16,057 nucleotides of DNA from Deltaproteobacteria bacterium (GTDB lineage Bacteria; Desulfobacterota; Desulfobaccia; Desulfobaccales; 0-14-0-80-60-11): NCBI GenBank assembly GCA_016874945.1, contig VGSO01000020.1, positions 1-16,057 of the forward strand, written 5' to 3'. Below are positions 1 through 6,217 of the stretch, one piece after another. A program made the translations under genes and the position numbers. The notes below the pieces were generated by a model that ran no database searches, was not told the DNA's origin, and was given only the letters and a program-made list of their open reading frames with translations. The number at the start of each line of letters is the position of its first letter. Position 1 is the first letter of the stretch.

Positions 1-308
1 ACGCCATTGAGCTGCGGCATGCCTCCTTTCTGAACACCGTTCCCTTTACCGACATCGTCTGGCTCATTGACCTGTCCGCCAAGGACCCCTTGCTCATCAC
101 CCCCATTGTGATGGGGGCCACCATGGTTATTCAGCAAAGAATGACCCCCTCCCCGGGAGATCCGGCCCAGGCCAAAATGATGATGTTTTTGCCCATCATC
201 TTCACCTTTCTCTTTCTGAATTTCGCCTCGGGCCTGGTTCTCTACTGGCTGGTCAACAACGTGTTGTCCATCGTCCAGCAGTATTACACCAACAAGTACC
301 TGGCATAA
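1..308 (+). CDS. yidC: Membrane protein insertase YidC, C-terminal fragment
   Basis: This is the 3' end of a gene that begins before the window; the first complete codon is at position 3. YidC/Oxa1 proteins insert and fold inner-membrane proteins, alone or with SecYEG. The visible ~101 residues match the end of the conserved Oxa1-like domain: a SAKDP segment, then a transmembrane stretch (LLITPIVMGATMVIQQ), a short loop carrying MTPSPGD, and a final hydrophobic segment (FLPIIFTFLFLNFASG, then LVLYWLVNN) followed by QQYY, as in bacterial YidC. No long basic tail follows. The stop lies 17 bp before jag, so the two are probably co-transcribed. The order yidC-jag-mnmE is the conserved arrangement near oriC in many bacteria. 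Confidence 0.95.
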   Translation, partial: AIELRHASFLNTVPFTDIVWLIDLSAKDPLLITPIVMGATMVIQQRMTPSPGDPAQAKMMMFLPIIFTFLFLNFASGLVLYWLVNNVLSIVQQYYTNKYLA

Positions 309-325
309 GTCCTGGGGGAGTTTTA

Positions 326-997
326 ATGGAGTTTCAGGAGTTTGAAGGCAAATCCACCGAAGAGGCCATAGAGAGCGCCTGCGCCCATTTCCAGGTCCCG
401 TCGGAGCAATTGGAAATCGAAATCGTGTCCGTGGGCTCCCCCGGGTTGTTCGGCTTGGGCAGCCGCAAAGCCAAAATTCGCGCCGCCCTGCGGGAAGACG
501 GGGAAATCGGCGAGTCCACGCTGGCCCAGGGTCGGGAAATTTTACAGGAGTTCCTGGAAAAGATGCACGAGCCGGGGCGGGTCACCGCCGAGCAGGAGGA
601 CGACCGCATCGTGCTGCGCATAGAAACCGAGGACCCGGGAGTCCTCATCGGCAAGCAGGGGCAGACTCTGGACGCGCTGCAGTACCTGGTGACCAAGATC
701 CTGTCCAAAAAGACCCGGAAAAAAATCCGTATCACCCTGGACGTAGAAGCCTACCGGGCCCGGCACAATGACGCCTTGACCCAGATGGCCCTCAAGTACG
801 GCGAGAAGGTTAAGCGCAGCGGCAAGGCCGTCACCTTAAGTCCCATGAACCCTTACGACCGCCGCATCATCCATCTGGCCCTCCAGGGCGACAAGGACCT
901 GAAAACTATGAGCCGGGGGGAAGGGCTTTATAAAAAAGTGGTAATTTCCCCGGCCCGGAAACGGGAAAGCCAGGAGGAATCCGCCGCCTCCGGATGA
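326..997 (+). CDS. jag: RNA-binding protein Jag/KhpB (Jag_N, KH and R3H domains)
   Basis: This 223-residue protein has the three-part layout of the Jag/SpoIIIJ-associated (KhpB) family. The N-terminal Jag_N domain covers about residues 1-55 (MEFQEFEGKS, VGSPGLFGLGSRKAKI). A KH domain at about 92-145 carries the GxxG loop as I108-G-K-Q-G112. An R3H domain at about 150-212 carries R179-x3-H183 within NPYDRRIIH. Such proteins bind RNA and, in Gram-positive bacteria, influence cell elongation and division; the role here is by family only. The ATG has a GGGGAG ribosome site at 315-320. The gene follows yidC by 17 bp, the usual partner. A lysine/arginine-rich tail ends the protein. The downstream spacer to mnmE is 147 bp and full of repeats. 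Confidence 0.95.
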   Translation: MEFQEFEGKSTEEAIESACAHFQVPSEQLEIEIVSVGSPGLFGLGSRKAKIRAALREDGEIGESTLAQGREILQEFLEKMHEPGRVTAEQEDDRIVLRIETEDPGVLIGKQGQTLDALQYLVTKILSKKTRKKIRITLDVEAYRARHNDALTQMALKYGEKVKRSGKAVTLSPMNPYDRRIIHLALQGDKDLKTMSRGEGLYKKVVISPARKRESQEESAASG

Positions 998-1004
998 GCT
1001 TTGG

Positions 1005-1109
1005 AAATCCCCCCTATCACCCCCTTTAAAAAAGGGGGAAATTAAAAGGAGACCTGATTACTGGAGCTTTTTAAGTCCCCCTTCTCCAAAGAGGGATTTA
1101 GGGGGATTT
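1005..1109. repeat. Nested inverted-repeat element between jag and mnmE
   Basis: About 105 bp is bounded by a perfect 9-bp inverted repeat, AAATCCCCC at 1005-1013 and GGGGGATTT at 1101-1109. Inside are two further hairpins. The first has CCCCCTTT (1020-1027) pairing with AAAGGGGG (1031-1038) across an AAA loop. The second has TCCCCC (1076-1081) pairing with GGGGGA (1101-1106), with flanks that lengthen the stem and a T-run just after. The two halves are diverged copies of one unit in opposite orientation. Similar C5/G5 palindromes are common intergenic repeats in some bacteria, as I recall. The second hairpin could end jag transcription, but this is inference. Confidence 0.7.
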
Positions 1110-1128
1110 TAAAGTTTCTACACCCCCC

Positions 1129-1160
1129 ACTCGAAACTTGAAACTTGAAACTCGAAACTT
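1129..1160. repeat. Heptanucleotide tandem array, GAAACTT/GAAACTC family
   Basis: There are four exact-period 7-bp units at 1133-1160: GAAACTT, GAAACTT, GAAACTC, GAAACTT, preceded by a partial unit. It lies directly upstream of mnmE and overlaps its 5' end: the TTG at 1145 that opens the mnmE frame straddles the second and third units. The same unit family recurs in reverse orientation at 16011-16042. Confidence 0.85.
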
Positions 1161-2530
1161 CCGATCACCCCGACACCATCGCGGCCATTTCCACCCCCCT
1201 GGGGGAAGCAGGCATCGGCATCGTGCGCCTGAGTGGCCCCCAGGCCGAAACCATCGCCCGCCGCCTCTTCCATCCTAACCATTCCCGGGGCGCCTGGCGC
1301 TCCCACCGGCTTAACCTGGGCCGCATCATTGATCCTGACGGAGGAGTCGTTGACGAGGTCCTCCTCACCCTCATGCGGGGCCCCCATACCTATACCCGGG
1401 AAGACGTGGTGGAAATCAACTGCCATTCGGGCTACGGGGTCTTGCGCCGCATCCTGGAGTTGACTCTGGACCACGGCGCCCGCCTGGCCTGCCCGGGGGA
1501 ATTCACCCTCCGGGCTTTTCTTTCCGGGCGCCTGGACCTGACCCAGGCCGAGGCGGTGCTGGAGGTGATCCAGGCCCGCACCGCCGCGTCCCTGAAAGTG
1601 GCCGCCAGTCACCTGGAGGGCGGCCTGGGACGGCGTCTGCGGGAGAGCCGGGAAACCCTCCTGGACCTCCTGGCCCGGGTGGAAGCCGCCCTGGATTTTC
1701 CCGAAGAAGCCGAGGAACTGGCCCCCGAGGCCATGGCCCCCGGCATCGCTGAGCTGGCCCGGGGGCTTCAAGGTCTCCTGGCCACCTACCAGCAAGGCCG
1801 CCTGCTACGGGAAGGGCTGCTGGCGGTCATCGCCGGGCGGCCCAACGTGGGGAAATCCAGCCTCCTCAACCGCCTGCTGAACCTGGAGCGGGCCATCGTC
1901 TCGGAGATCCCCGGCACCACCCGGGACTTCATCGAGGAGTCCATCACCCTAAGCGGCGTGCCGGTGCGACTCATGGACACCGCGGGGCTGAGGGAAGCCC
2001 AGGACCGGGTGGAGGAAATGGGGGTGGCGCGCACCCGGGAGCGCCTGGCCCAGGCGGACCTCATCCTTTACATGGTGGACGGCAGTCAGCCCCTGGAGGA
2101 GGCCGATCGCCTGGGGCTGGCGGAACTGGCGGGGCGGCCGGCCCTAACGGTGATTAACAAGATTGACCTGCCCCAACAACTTTCCGAAAACCGGCTAAAA
2201 GAGGCTTCGCCCTTTCCCATCGCCCCCATATCCGCCCTCACCGGCGCCGGCATTGAGGAACTCAAGGGCCGCATCGTGGACCTGGCCCTGGGGGGCGGGG
2301 TGAAAACCCAAGGAGAAATTCTTACCCAAGCCCGGCACTACCAGCACCTTAGCCGCTGCCTGGATTGTCTGGACCAGGCCCTGGCCCTCCTAAAACAAAC
2401 CCCAGTCCCCTGGGAACTGGCGGCCCTGGAACTCCAGGAAGCCATTGGGGAACTGGGGGAAATCACCGGCGAAGAAGTGGGCGACGCGGTCCTGGACCGC
2501 ATCTTCGGGGAATTCTGCATCGGCAAGTAA
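1145..2530 (+). CDS. mnmE: tRNA modification GTPase MnmE (TrmE)
   Basis: MnmE is a GTPase that, with MnmG, installs the (carboxymethyl)aminomethyl group on wobble uridine 34 of certain tRNAs. The 461-residue protein has the usual length and order: an N-terminal folate-binding domain starting DTIAAISTPLGEAGIGIVRLSG, a helical domain, and an inserted G domain. The G motifs are GRPNVGKSS (231-239), TTRD, DTAG (278-281) and NKID (338-341). The C-terminal FCIGK (457-461) carries the catalytic cysteine. The start is unusual: an in-frame TGA at 1139-1141 lies immediately upstream, no ATG exists, and no good ribosome site is visible. TTG 1145 is the only sensible start, and it sits inside the heptamer array. 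The partner gene mnmG is not in this window. Confidence 0.93.
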   Translation: MKLETSDHPDTIAAISTPLGEAGIGIVRLSGPQAETIARRLFHPNHSRGAWRSHRLNLGRIIDPDGGVVDEVLLTLMRGPHTYTREDVVEINCHSGYGVLRRILELTLDHGARLACPGEFTLRAFLSGRLDLTQAEAVLEVIQARTAASLKVAASHLEGGLGRRLRESRETLLDLLARVEAALDFPEEAEELAPEAMAPGIAELARGLQGLLATYQQGRLLREGLLAVIAGRPNVGKSSLLNRLLNLERAIVSEIPGTTRDFIEESITLSGVPVRLMDTAGLREAQDRVEEMGVARTRERLAQADLILYMVDGSQPLEEADRLGLAELAGRPALTVINKIDLPQQLSENRLKEASPFPIAPISALTGAGIEELKGRIVDLALGGGVKTQGEILTQARHYQHLSRCLDCLDQALALLKQTPVPWELAALELQEAIGELGEITGEEVGDAVLDRIFGEFCIGK

Positions 2531-2769
2531 TTTACCGGTTGCCATACAGCCAGCATATCACCAATTTTTTGGCATTTTGGCAAAGTTTTGGTTTCGGGCA
2601 AGTGACGTGGAATGTCTGGAAACAAGAAAGATCTATGAAAATTTGCTGGTTTGCGTCCGGCCTACGACACCACCGACAGGATCATGCCGCCTAAACGCTG
2701 GAAATGGAAAATTACAGAATTAAAGGATCTTCGCTGCAAGAAAGGAGATTGCTGGGAACTCAGGAGGGA

Positions 2770-2791
2770 GGGCTTGCAAAAAGCCCATTTT
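2770..2791 (+). terminator. Hairpin with short T-run, possible terminator
   Basis: GGGCTT (2770-2775) pairs with AAGCCC (2781-2786) across a GCAAA loop and is followed by ATTTT. The stem is only 6 bp and the T-run is short. It lies 240 bp after mnmE, so it may end read-through from the mnmE block. It also overlaps the -35 of the candidate promoter at 2774-2802, so either reading could be right. Confidence 0.35.
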
Positions 2792-2802
2792 GCGTTTACA
2801 TT
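2774..2802 (+). promoter_or_regulatory. Candidate sigma70 promoter for the GNAT-thiolase operon, with PhaR-like half-sites
   Basis: TTGCAA (2774-2779) and TACATT (2797-2802) are separated by 17 bp, each matching four of six consensus bases. The -10 context TTTACATT is the same as that of the phasin promoter at 6147-6175. Within it lie TGCAAAA (2775-2781) and TTTTGC (2788-2793). These are the same half-site words as the 6124-6138 palindrome, but arranged in the opposite order. The predicted transcript start near 2809 would give a leader of about 190 nt. Confidence 0.35.
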
Positions 2803-2998
2803 TAGCTAGGGCACAAATTCTGGGAAGGTGGTGCAGAAGATGCCCGGGTTTGGGATAGAGAGTCCCGGGTTTGTTGTCAGGGATTTGAGGAAAATTTTCG
2901 TGTGACGGGGGAAAGAGTGGTGAAGTTAGTCCGGCACGAGTGCAAATGCGTCTTTCTACCCGGCCTGGGGGATGTCAGGTGTTGGGAAAGGAGGGGCC

Positions 2999-3553
2999 AT
3001 GTTTGAAGAATATCCCAAGAAGATCACTCTTCCCGATGGTCTCAGCCTGACTTTGAGGTTCATGACTCGCGATGATCAGTATGCCCTTTACAGTTTTTTT
3101 ATCAGTCTGGCGCCCGAAGACCGGCGCTCTCTGCGCAACGATGTGACTGACCGCAAACTGATTGAGAAGTGGGTGCGCAATCTCAATTATGATCGGGTCT
3201 TGCCCATCCTGGCGGAAGATGACGGCCGCATCGTGGCCAATGCCACCCTCCACTACCAGACCTTTGGCTGGGGGCGCCATGTGGCCGAGGTGCGGGTCAC
3301 CATCACCCCCGAGTTCCAGGGCCGGAGGCTGGGGACGGCGCTCCTGAAGGAGATCACCCATTTGGCCTACCAGAGCAAGGTGAAGAAACTCCTGGCCAGA
3401 ATCGTGACCACCCGGGAGGGCGTCATCCGGGCCTTTCAGCGGGCCGGATTTAGCCAGTTAACCGTATTGAAAAACTATGTCAAAGATCTCCAAAGCCAGC
3501 AGTATGCCGATATCGCTCTTCTAGTCAAGGAGTTGCAACCGGGAACCCCTTAG
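2999..3553 (+). CDS. GNAT-family N-acetyltransferase, paralogue 1
   Basis: A 184-residue member of the GNAT superfamily, which moves an acetyl group from acetyl-CoA to an amine; the substrate is unknown. The acetyl-CoA-binding motif A region is at about residues 100-117 (VTITPEFQGRRLGTALL). The first glycine of the usual Q/R-x-x-G-x-G/A is replaced by arginine (Q107-G-R-R-L-G112), which is odd. I chose ATG 2999 because AAGGAGG lies just 5 bp upstream and the product then aligns with the second GNAT (shared YPK, PEDR, DVTD, VLP, ATLH, AEVR blocks). An in-frame ATG at 2972 would add nine residues but lacks a comparable ribosome site. It lies 25 bp before the thiolase gene, so the two probably form an operon. 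Confidence 0.85.
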   Translation: MFEEYPKKITLPDGLSLTLRFMTRDDQYALYSFFISLAPEDRRSLRNDVTDRKLIEKWVRNLNYDRVLPILAEDDGRIVANATLHYQTFGWGRHVAEVRVTITPEFQGRRLGTALLKEITHLAYQSKVKKLLARIVTTREGVIRAFQRAGFSQLTVLKNYVKDLQSQQYADIALLVKELQPGTP

Positions 3554-3578
3554 CGAGCCTACGGAAGGAGGAAGACAG

Positions 3579-4772
3579 ATGCAAGAGGTGGTGATCGCCA
3601 GCGCCGCCAGGACCGCTATCGGCGCCTTTGGAGGTGCCCTTAAGGATGTACCGGCAGTGGAACTGGGCGGGATCGTCATCAAGGAAGTCCTGCGCCGGGC
3701 CAAGATCCGGCAGGATGAAGTGGACCTGGTCATTATGGGGAATGTGCTGCAGGCCGGGGAGGGCCAGAATCCCGCCCGGCAAGCTGCGATGCTGGGCGAT
3801 ATTTCTCAATACACTCCGGCCCTCACCCTCAACGCTTTGTGCGGTTCAGGCATGGAGGCGGTGATCACCGCCACCCAGAAAATCCAGGCCGGGGCCGCGC
3901 AAATTGTCATGGCCGGGGGGATGGAATGCATGAGCCAGGCCCCCTTTGTGCTGCCCCAGGCCAGGTGGGGGGCCCGCATGGGTCATGTGCAGGTGTTGGA
4001 TACCATGATTCATGACGGGTTGACGTGTTCCTTCGGGGATACGCACATGGGCATCACCGCGGAGAACGTGGCTGAAAGGTTCAAGATCAGCCGGGAGGAG
4101 CAGGACGCCTTTGCCGCCTACAGCCAGCAGAAAGCGGAGGCGGCCATCAAGTCCGGGCGGTTCAAGGATGAGATCGTTCCCGTGGAAATTCCCCAGAGAA
4201 AGGGGGAGCCCATCATCTTTGACACCGATGAATTTCCCCGCTTCGGCAGCACCGCGGAAAAGCTGGGGAAACTGAAGCCAGCTTTTGACAAGCACGGTAC
4301 CGTCACTGCAGGGAACTCTTCTGGCATCAATGACGGCGCCGCGGCTCTCCTCATCATGTCCTTGGAAAGGGCTTTGAAAATGGGCATCCGTCCCCTGGCC
4401 AAGATCGACGCTTACGCTTGCGCAGGTTGCGAACCGGAACTCATGGGCACCGGTCCCATCTACGCGGTGCGCCACGCCATCGACAAGGTGAGCGAGGAAC
4501 GGGGAAAAAAAATCGAACTGGTGGAATTGAACGAAGCCTTTGCCGCCCAATCCCTGGCCTGCCTGAAGGAACTCCAACTGTCCCCGGAGATCGTCAACGT
4601 CAACGGCGGCGCCATCGCCCTGGGCCACCCCATCGGCTGCAGCGGCGCCAGAATTTTGGTAACCCTCATGTACGAGATGCAAAAGCGCCAGGTCCAGGTG
4701 GGCCTGGCCAGTCTGTGCGTGGGAGGCGGCATGGGGTATGCGATGATCGTGGAGCGGGGCTGGTATTTTTAA
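3579..4772 (+). CDS. phaA: Acetyl-CoA acetyltransferase (biosynthetic-type thiolase, PhaA/AtoB)
   Basis: This enzyme condenses two acetyl-CoA to acetoacetyl-CoA, the first step of polyhydroxybutyrate synthesis; it can also run in reverse. At 397 residues it has the normal thiolase length. The nucleophilic cysteine is C88 in NALCGSGMEAV. The catalytic His350 lies in NGGAIALGHPIGCSGAR, and the second catalytic cysteine is C380 in SLCVGGGMGYAM. The start ATG is preceded by GGAAGGAGGA with good spacing. It follows a GNAT gene by 25 bp and lies upstream of the PHA synthase cluster, which supports the phaA assignment over a beta-oxidation role. The latter cannot be excluded, because thiolases of both kinds share these motifs. 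Confidence 0.9.
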   Translation: MQEVVIASAARTAIGAFGGALKDVPAVELGGIVIKEVLRRAKIRQDEVDLVIMGNVLQAGEGQNPARQAAMLGDISQYTPALTLNALCGSGMEAVITATQKIQAGAAQIVMAGGMECMSQAPFVLPQARWGARMGHVQVLDTMIHDGLTCSFGDTHMGITAENVAERFKISREEQDAFAAYSQQKAEAAIKSGRFKDEIVPVEIPQRKGEPIIFDTDEFPRFGSTAEKLGKLKPAFDKHGTVTAGNSSGINDGAAALLIMSLERALKMGIRPLAKIDAYACAGCEPELMGTGPIYAVRHAIDKVSEERGKKIELVELNEAFAAQSLACLKELQLSPEIVNVNGGAIALGHPIGCSGARILVTLMYEMQKRQVQVGLASLCVGGGMGYAMIVERGWYF

Positions 4773-4779
4773 GGGGCCC

Positions 4780-4809
4780 TGGGGCTGCCCCACCGCATTA
4801 ATACGGTTT
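4780..4809 (+). terminator. Weak terminator-like hairpins after the thiolase gene
   Basis: TGGGG (4780-4784) pairs with CCCCA (4788-4792) around a CTG loop. An imperfect stem of CCG and CGG with an AT-rich centre (4793-4806) follows and leads into TTTT. Both are short, so termination here is only a possibility. Confidence 0.3.
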
Positions 4810-4835
4810 TCGGTCTTCGGTCTTCGGTTTTCGGT
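4804..4835. repeat. Heptanucleotide tandem array, CGGTCTT/CGGTTTT family
   Basis: There are 4.6 units in exact 7-bp register: CGGTTTT, CGGTCTT, CGGTCTT, CGGTTTT, CGGT. It lies between the thiolase gene and the promoter of the second GNAT. The same family, in reverse complement (CCGAAGA), forms the array at 14076-14110. Confidence 0.85.
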
Positions 4836-4877
4836 AAAGATAATTACGGATTATCAATAAGTTACAGATTAAGTTTG

Positions 4878-4905
4878 TTGCACTTGAAAGAGAAAATGGT
4901 ATAAT
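4878..4905 (+). promoter_or_regulatory. Extended -10 promoter for the second GNAT gene
   Basis: A perfect TATAAT at 4900-4905 is preceded by TGG (4897-4899), giving the extended TGnTATAAT form. The -35 is poor (TTGCAC at 4878-4883, 16 bp away), which is typical of extended -10 promoters. The predicted transcript start at about 4912 is only some 10 nt before the ATG at 4922, so the mRNA would be almost leaderless, carrying just GGGAGA as a ribosome site. Confidence 0.6.
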
Positions 4906-4921
4906 TTATCGGGAGACAAGC

Positions 4922-5482
4922 ATGGACACCCTGTCGGAGATACTCATCAAAACCTATCCCAAAAGCATCTCCTTAGAAGACGGGACGCCCGTCACCCTAA
5001 GGCCCCTCCTGAAGGTGGATGGGGCCGCCCTCCTGGAATACTTTGGCAGCCTGCCCCCGGAGGACCGCCTCTGCCTCAAGGAGGACGTGACGGACCCCAA
5101 GGTCATCGAGAATTGGATTTATGAATTGGACTATGACACCGTACTTCCCCTCATCGCCTTGCATAACGGCAACATCGTAGGGGATGCCACCCTCCATTTC
5201 AACCCCATCGGCTGGACCAAGCACCAGGCGGAGGTGCGGCTGACGACCTCCAGCCAATACCGGGTGCGGGGGCTGGGGACCCTGCTGGTGCAAAACCTCA
5301 TCGACATTGCCACCCGCCTGGGTCTGGAACAGATCAGCATCGAAATCCCGCCGGTCCTGGACAAGGCCTTTTACCTGTTTGAAAAGATGGGTTTTAAGGA
5401 AGTGGCCAACTTGAAGGGTTTTGTGAGGGACCTGCAGGGTACTGAATCCGACCTGGTGTTGATGATCAAGTACTTACCATGA
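4922..5482 (+). CDS. GNAT-family N-acetyltransferase, paralogue 2
   Basis: A 186-residue GNAT protein clearly paralogous to the one at 2999-3553; the two align without large gaps from YPK to the C-terminus. Here the acetyl-CoA motif is intact: R114-V-R-G-L-G119, followed by TLLVQNL. The conserved blocks PEDR, DVTD, DYD, VLP, ATLH and AEVR are shared by both copies and differ from common GNATs such as RimI. The substrate is unknown. The start ATG has GGGAGA 5-6 bp upstream and a strong extended -10 promoter immediately before it. The gene is therefore transcribed separately from the thiolase operon, and it converges on phaR. It is probably linked to PHA or acetyl-CoA metabolism, but only by position. 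Confidence 0.85.
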   Translation: MDTLSEILIKTYPKSISLEDGTPVTLRPLLKVDGAALLEYFGSLPPEDRLCLKEDVTDPKVIENWIYELDYDTVLPLIALHNGNIVGDATLHFNPIGWTKHQAEVRLTTSSQYRVRGLGTLLVQNLIDIATRLGLEQISIEIPPVLDKAFYLFEKMGFKEVANLKGFVRDLQGTESDLVLMIKYLP

Positions 5483-5521
5483 GAAGGGTGGACGGCGCGG
5501 GCATAACCAGGGGCTGCATGC

Positions 5522-5543
5522 TCCTGAGCCGCGCAGCTCAGGG
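5522..5543. terminator. Hairpin between convergent GNAT2 and phaR
   Basis: CCTGAGC (5523-5529) pairs perfectly with GCTCAGG (5536-5542) over a 6-nt CGCGCA loop, with a T-G pair extending the stem. It lies 40 bp after the GNAT2 stop and 14 bp beyond the phaR stop. The only T-run (5555-5558) is 12 bp away, so it is not a textbook intrinsic terminator, but its place between convergent genes fits a shared terminator. Confidence 0.4.
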
Positions 5544-5556
5544 CCGCCGCTGACTT

Positions 5557-6036
5557 TTACCGCCCTCCTTCCCCTTCGCCCGCATCTTTTTCCGGGGTTT
5601 TCCCGGAGAAGAATTCCATCCAGGACGGGAAGGGGGTCAAACCGGGCATGGCCTTTTGGGTCAGGTTGGAAAGGTCCTGGCCCAGCTCCAGCCACTTCCG
5701 AAACTGAGAATCCATGGCACTTTTATAGGCCAGGTAATTCTTGAGGATCTGCTCCAGGTACTTGTCGAAAAATTCGCTCAAAACACTGTCCCCAAAGCGG
5801 ATAAGCAGATAGAGGAGGGATACCGGGAGCAGCAGGGTTTTCTTTTTGGCCTCCTCCAGGATGATCTGGGTCAGGATAAAGGCCGTGACATCCTCCCCGC
5901 TTTTGGCGTCACTGATCTCTATCTCCCGCCCCTGCTTGACCAGTTCGGCCACCTGGCCCAGGCTCACGAAGACGCTCTTTTCCGTATCGTAAAGGCGCCG
6001 GTTGGCATACTTTTTTAGCACCACTTTTTCCGCCAT
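5557..6036 (-). CDS. phaR: Polyhydroxyalkanoate synthesis repressor PhaR
   Basis: PhaR binds both DNA and PHB. When polymer forms, it leaves the DNA and phasin genes are expressed. The 159-residue protein has the diagnostic N-terminal DNA-binding domain with K8-KYANRRLYDT-18 and the following SLGQVAELVKQGREIEISDAKSGEDVT. The next region (about 50-110, ILTQIILEEAKK, then LLIRFGDSVLSEFFDKYLEQ) matches the PHB-accumulation domain. The tail is short and charged. Its ATG has an AGGAG ribosome site 6 bp upstream on the minus strand. It is divergent from the phasin-phaC run across an AT-rich 181-bp interval containing two candidate operators, so control of itself and of the phasins is likely. This is the only clear regulator in the locus. 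Confidence 0.92.
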   Translation of the reverse strand: MAEKVVLKKYANRRLYDTEKSVFVSLGQVAELVKQGREIEISDAKSGEDVTAFILTQIILEEAKKKTLLLPVSLLYLLIRFGDSVLSEFFDKYLEQILKNYLAYKSAMDSQFRKWLELGQDLSNLTQKAMPGLTPFPSWMEFFSGKTPEKDAGEGEGGR

Positions 6037-6067
6037 GGTCTTCTCCTGGGAGAAAGTCTATAAAATA

Positions 6068-6085
6068 TTTTTGCTAAATGCAATT
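6068..6085. promoter_or_regulatory. Candidate PhaR operator 2 (near phaR)
   Basis: TTGC (6071-6074) and GCAA (6080-6083) form an inverted repeat with a 5-bp centre in AT-rich DNA, about 35 bp upstream of the phaR start. It resembles the better palindrome at 6124-6138. TGC/GCA-rich sites are described for PhaR in other bacteria, so autoregulation is possible. The match is short. Confidence 0.35.
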
Positions 6086-6123
6086 AAAATATAAATTATC
6101 ACGTATCAATTGGCTATATTAAT

Positions 6124-6138
6124 TTTTGCAATGCAAAA
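6124..6138. promoter_or_regulatory. Candidate PhaR operator 1, perfect 15-bp palindrome
   Basis: TTTTGCA and TGCAAAA flank a single A, a perfect inverted repeat. It ends 8 bp before the TTGACA of the phasin promoter. Published PhaR sites in other bacteria are rich in TGC/GCA. The position between divergent phaR and phasin genes makes this the best operator candidate in the window. Confidence 0.55.
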
Positions 6139-6146
6139 GATTTTCC

Positions 6147-6175
6147 TTGACAAGCATCTCCCCAGGATTTACATT
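6147..6175 (+). promoter_or_regulatory. Sigma70-type promoter for the phasin-phaC run
   Basis: A consensus TTGACA (6147-6152) is followed after exactly 17 bp by TACATT (6170-6175). The predicted start near 6182 gives a leader of about 36 nt with AAGGAG at 6204-6209. This is one of the best-matching promoters in the window and fits the high expression expected for phasins. Confidence 0.7.
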
Positions 6176-6217
6176 AGAAGAAAATCTCGGCTTTCGTAGC
6201 CCCAAGGAGAAAAAATC

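Larger units (their letters stand above)
2531..2998. other. 468-bp spacer between mnmE and the GNAT-thiolase operon
   Basis: No gene is recognised here. The stretch holds a hairpin and a candidate promoter (listed separately) and a direct repeat of CCCGGGTTT at about 2842 and 2864. A 41-codon open frame at 2684-2809 (starting MPPKRWKWKI, ending FAFTFS) reads protein-like, but it has only a weak AGGA upstream and overlaps the hairpin, so it may be a gene remnant or chance. Base composition is noticeably more AT-rich than the flanking genes. Confidence 0.5.

Noticed and set aside
1118..1795. Long minus-strand open frame opposite mnmE
   Set aside because: It is a shadow of mnmE, rich in Gly/Gln/His typical of reverse translation of GC-rich genes, with no ribosome site or family match.
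2684..2809. 41-codon frame after mnmE
   Set aside because: It is protein-like in part but short, with a weak ribosome site, and it overlaps a hairpin and a candidate promoter; noted only in the spacer entry.
2972..2998. Upstream ATG for the first GNAT gene
   Set aside because: The ATG at 2999 has a strong AAGGAGG at the right distance and matches the start of the paralogue better.
3846..4793. 315-codon minus-strand frame opposite the thiolase gene
   Set aside because: The thiolase on the + strand has all catalytic motifs; the reverse frame shows no domain.
5656..6018. 120-codon + strand frame opposite phaR
   Set aside because: PhaR on the minus strand has its diagnostic KKYANRRLYDT motif; the + frame is a shadow.
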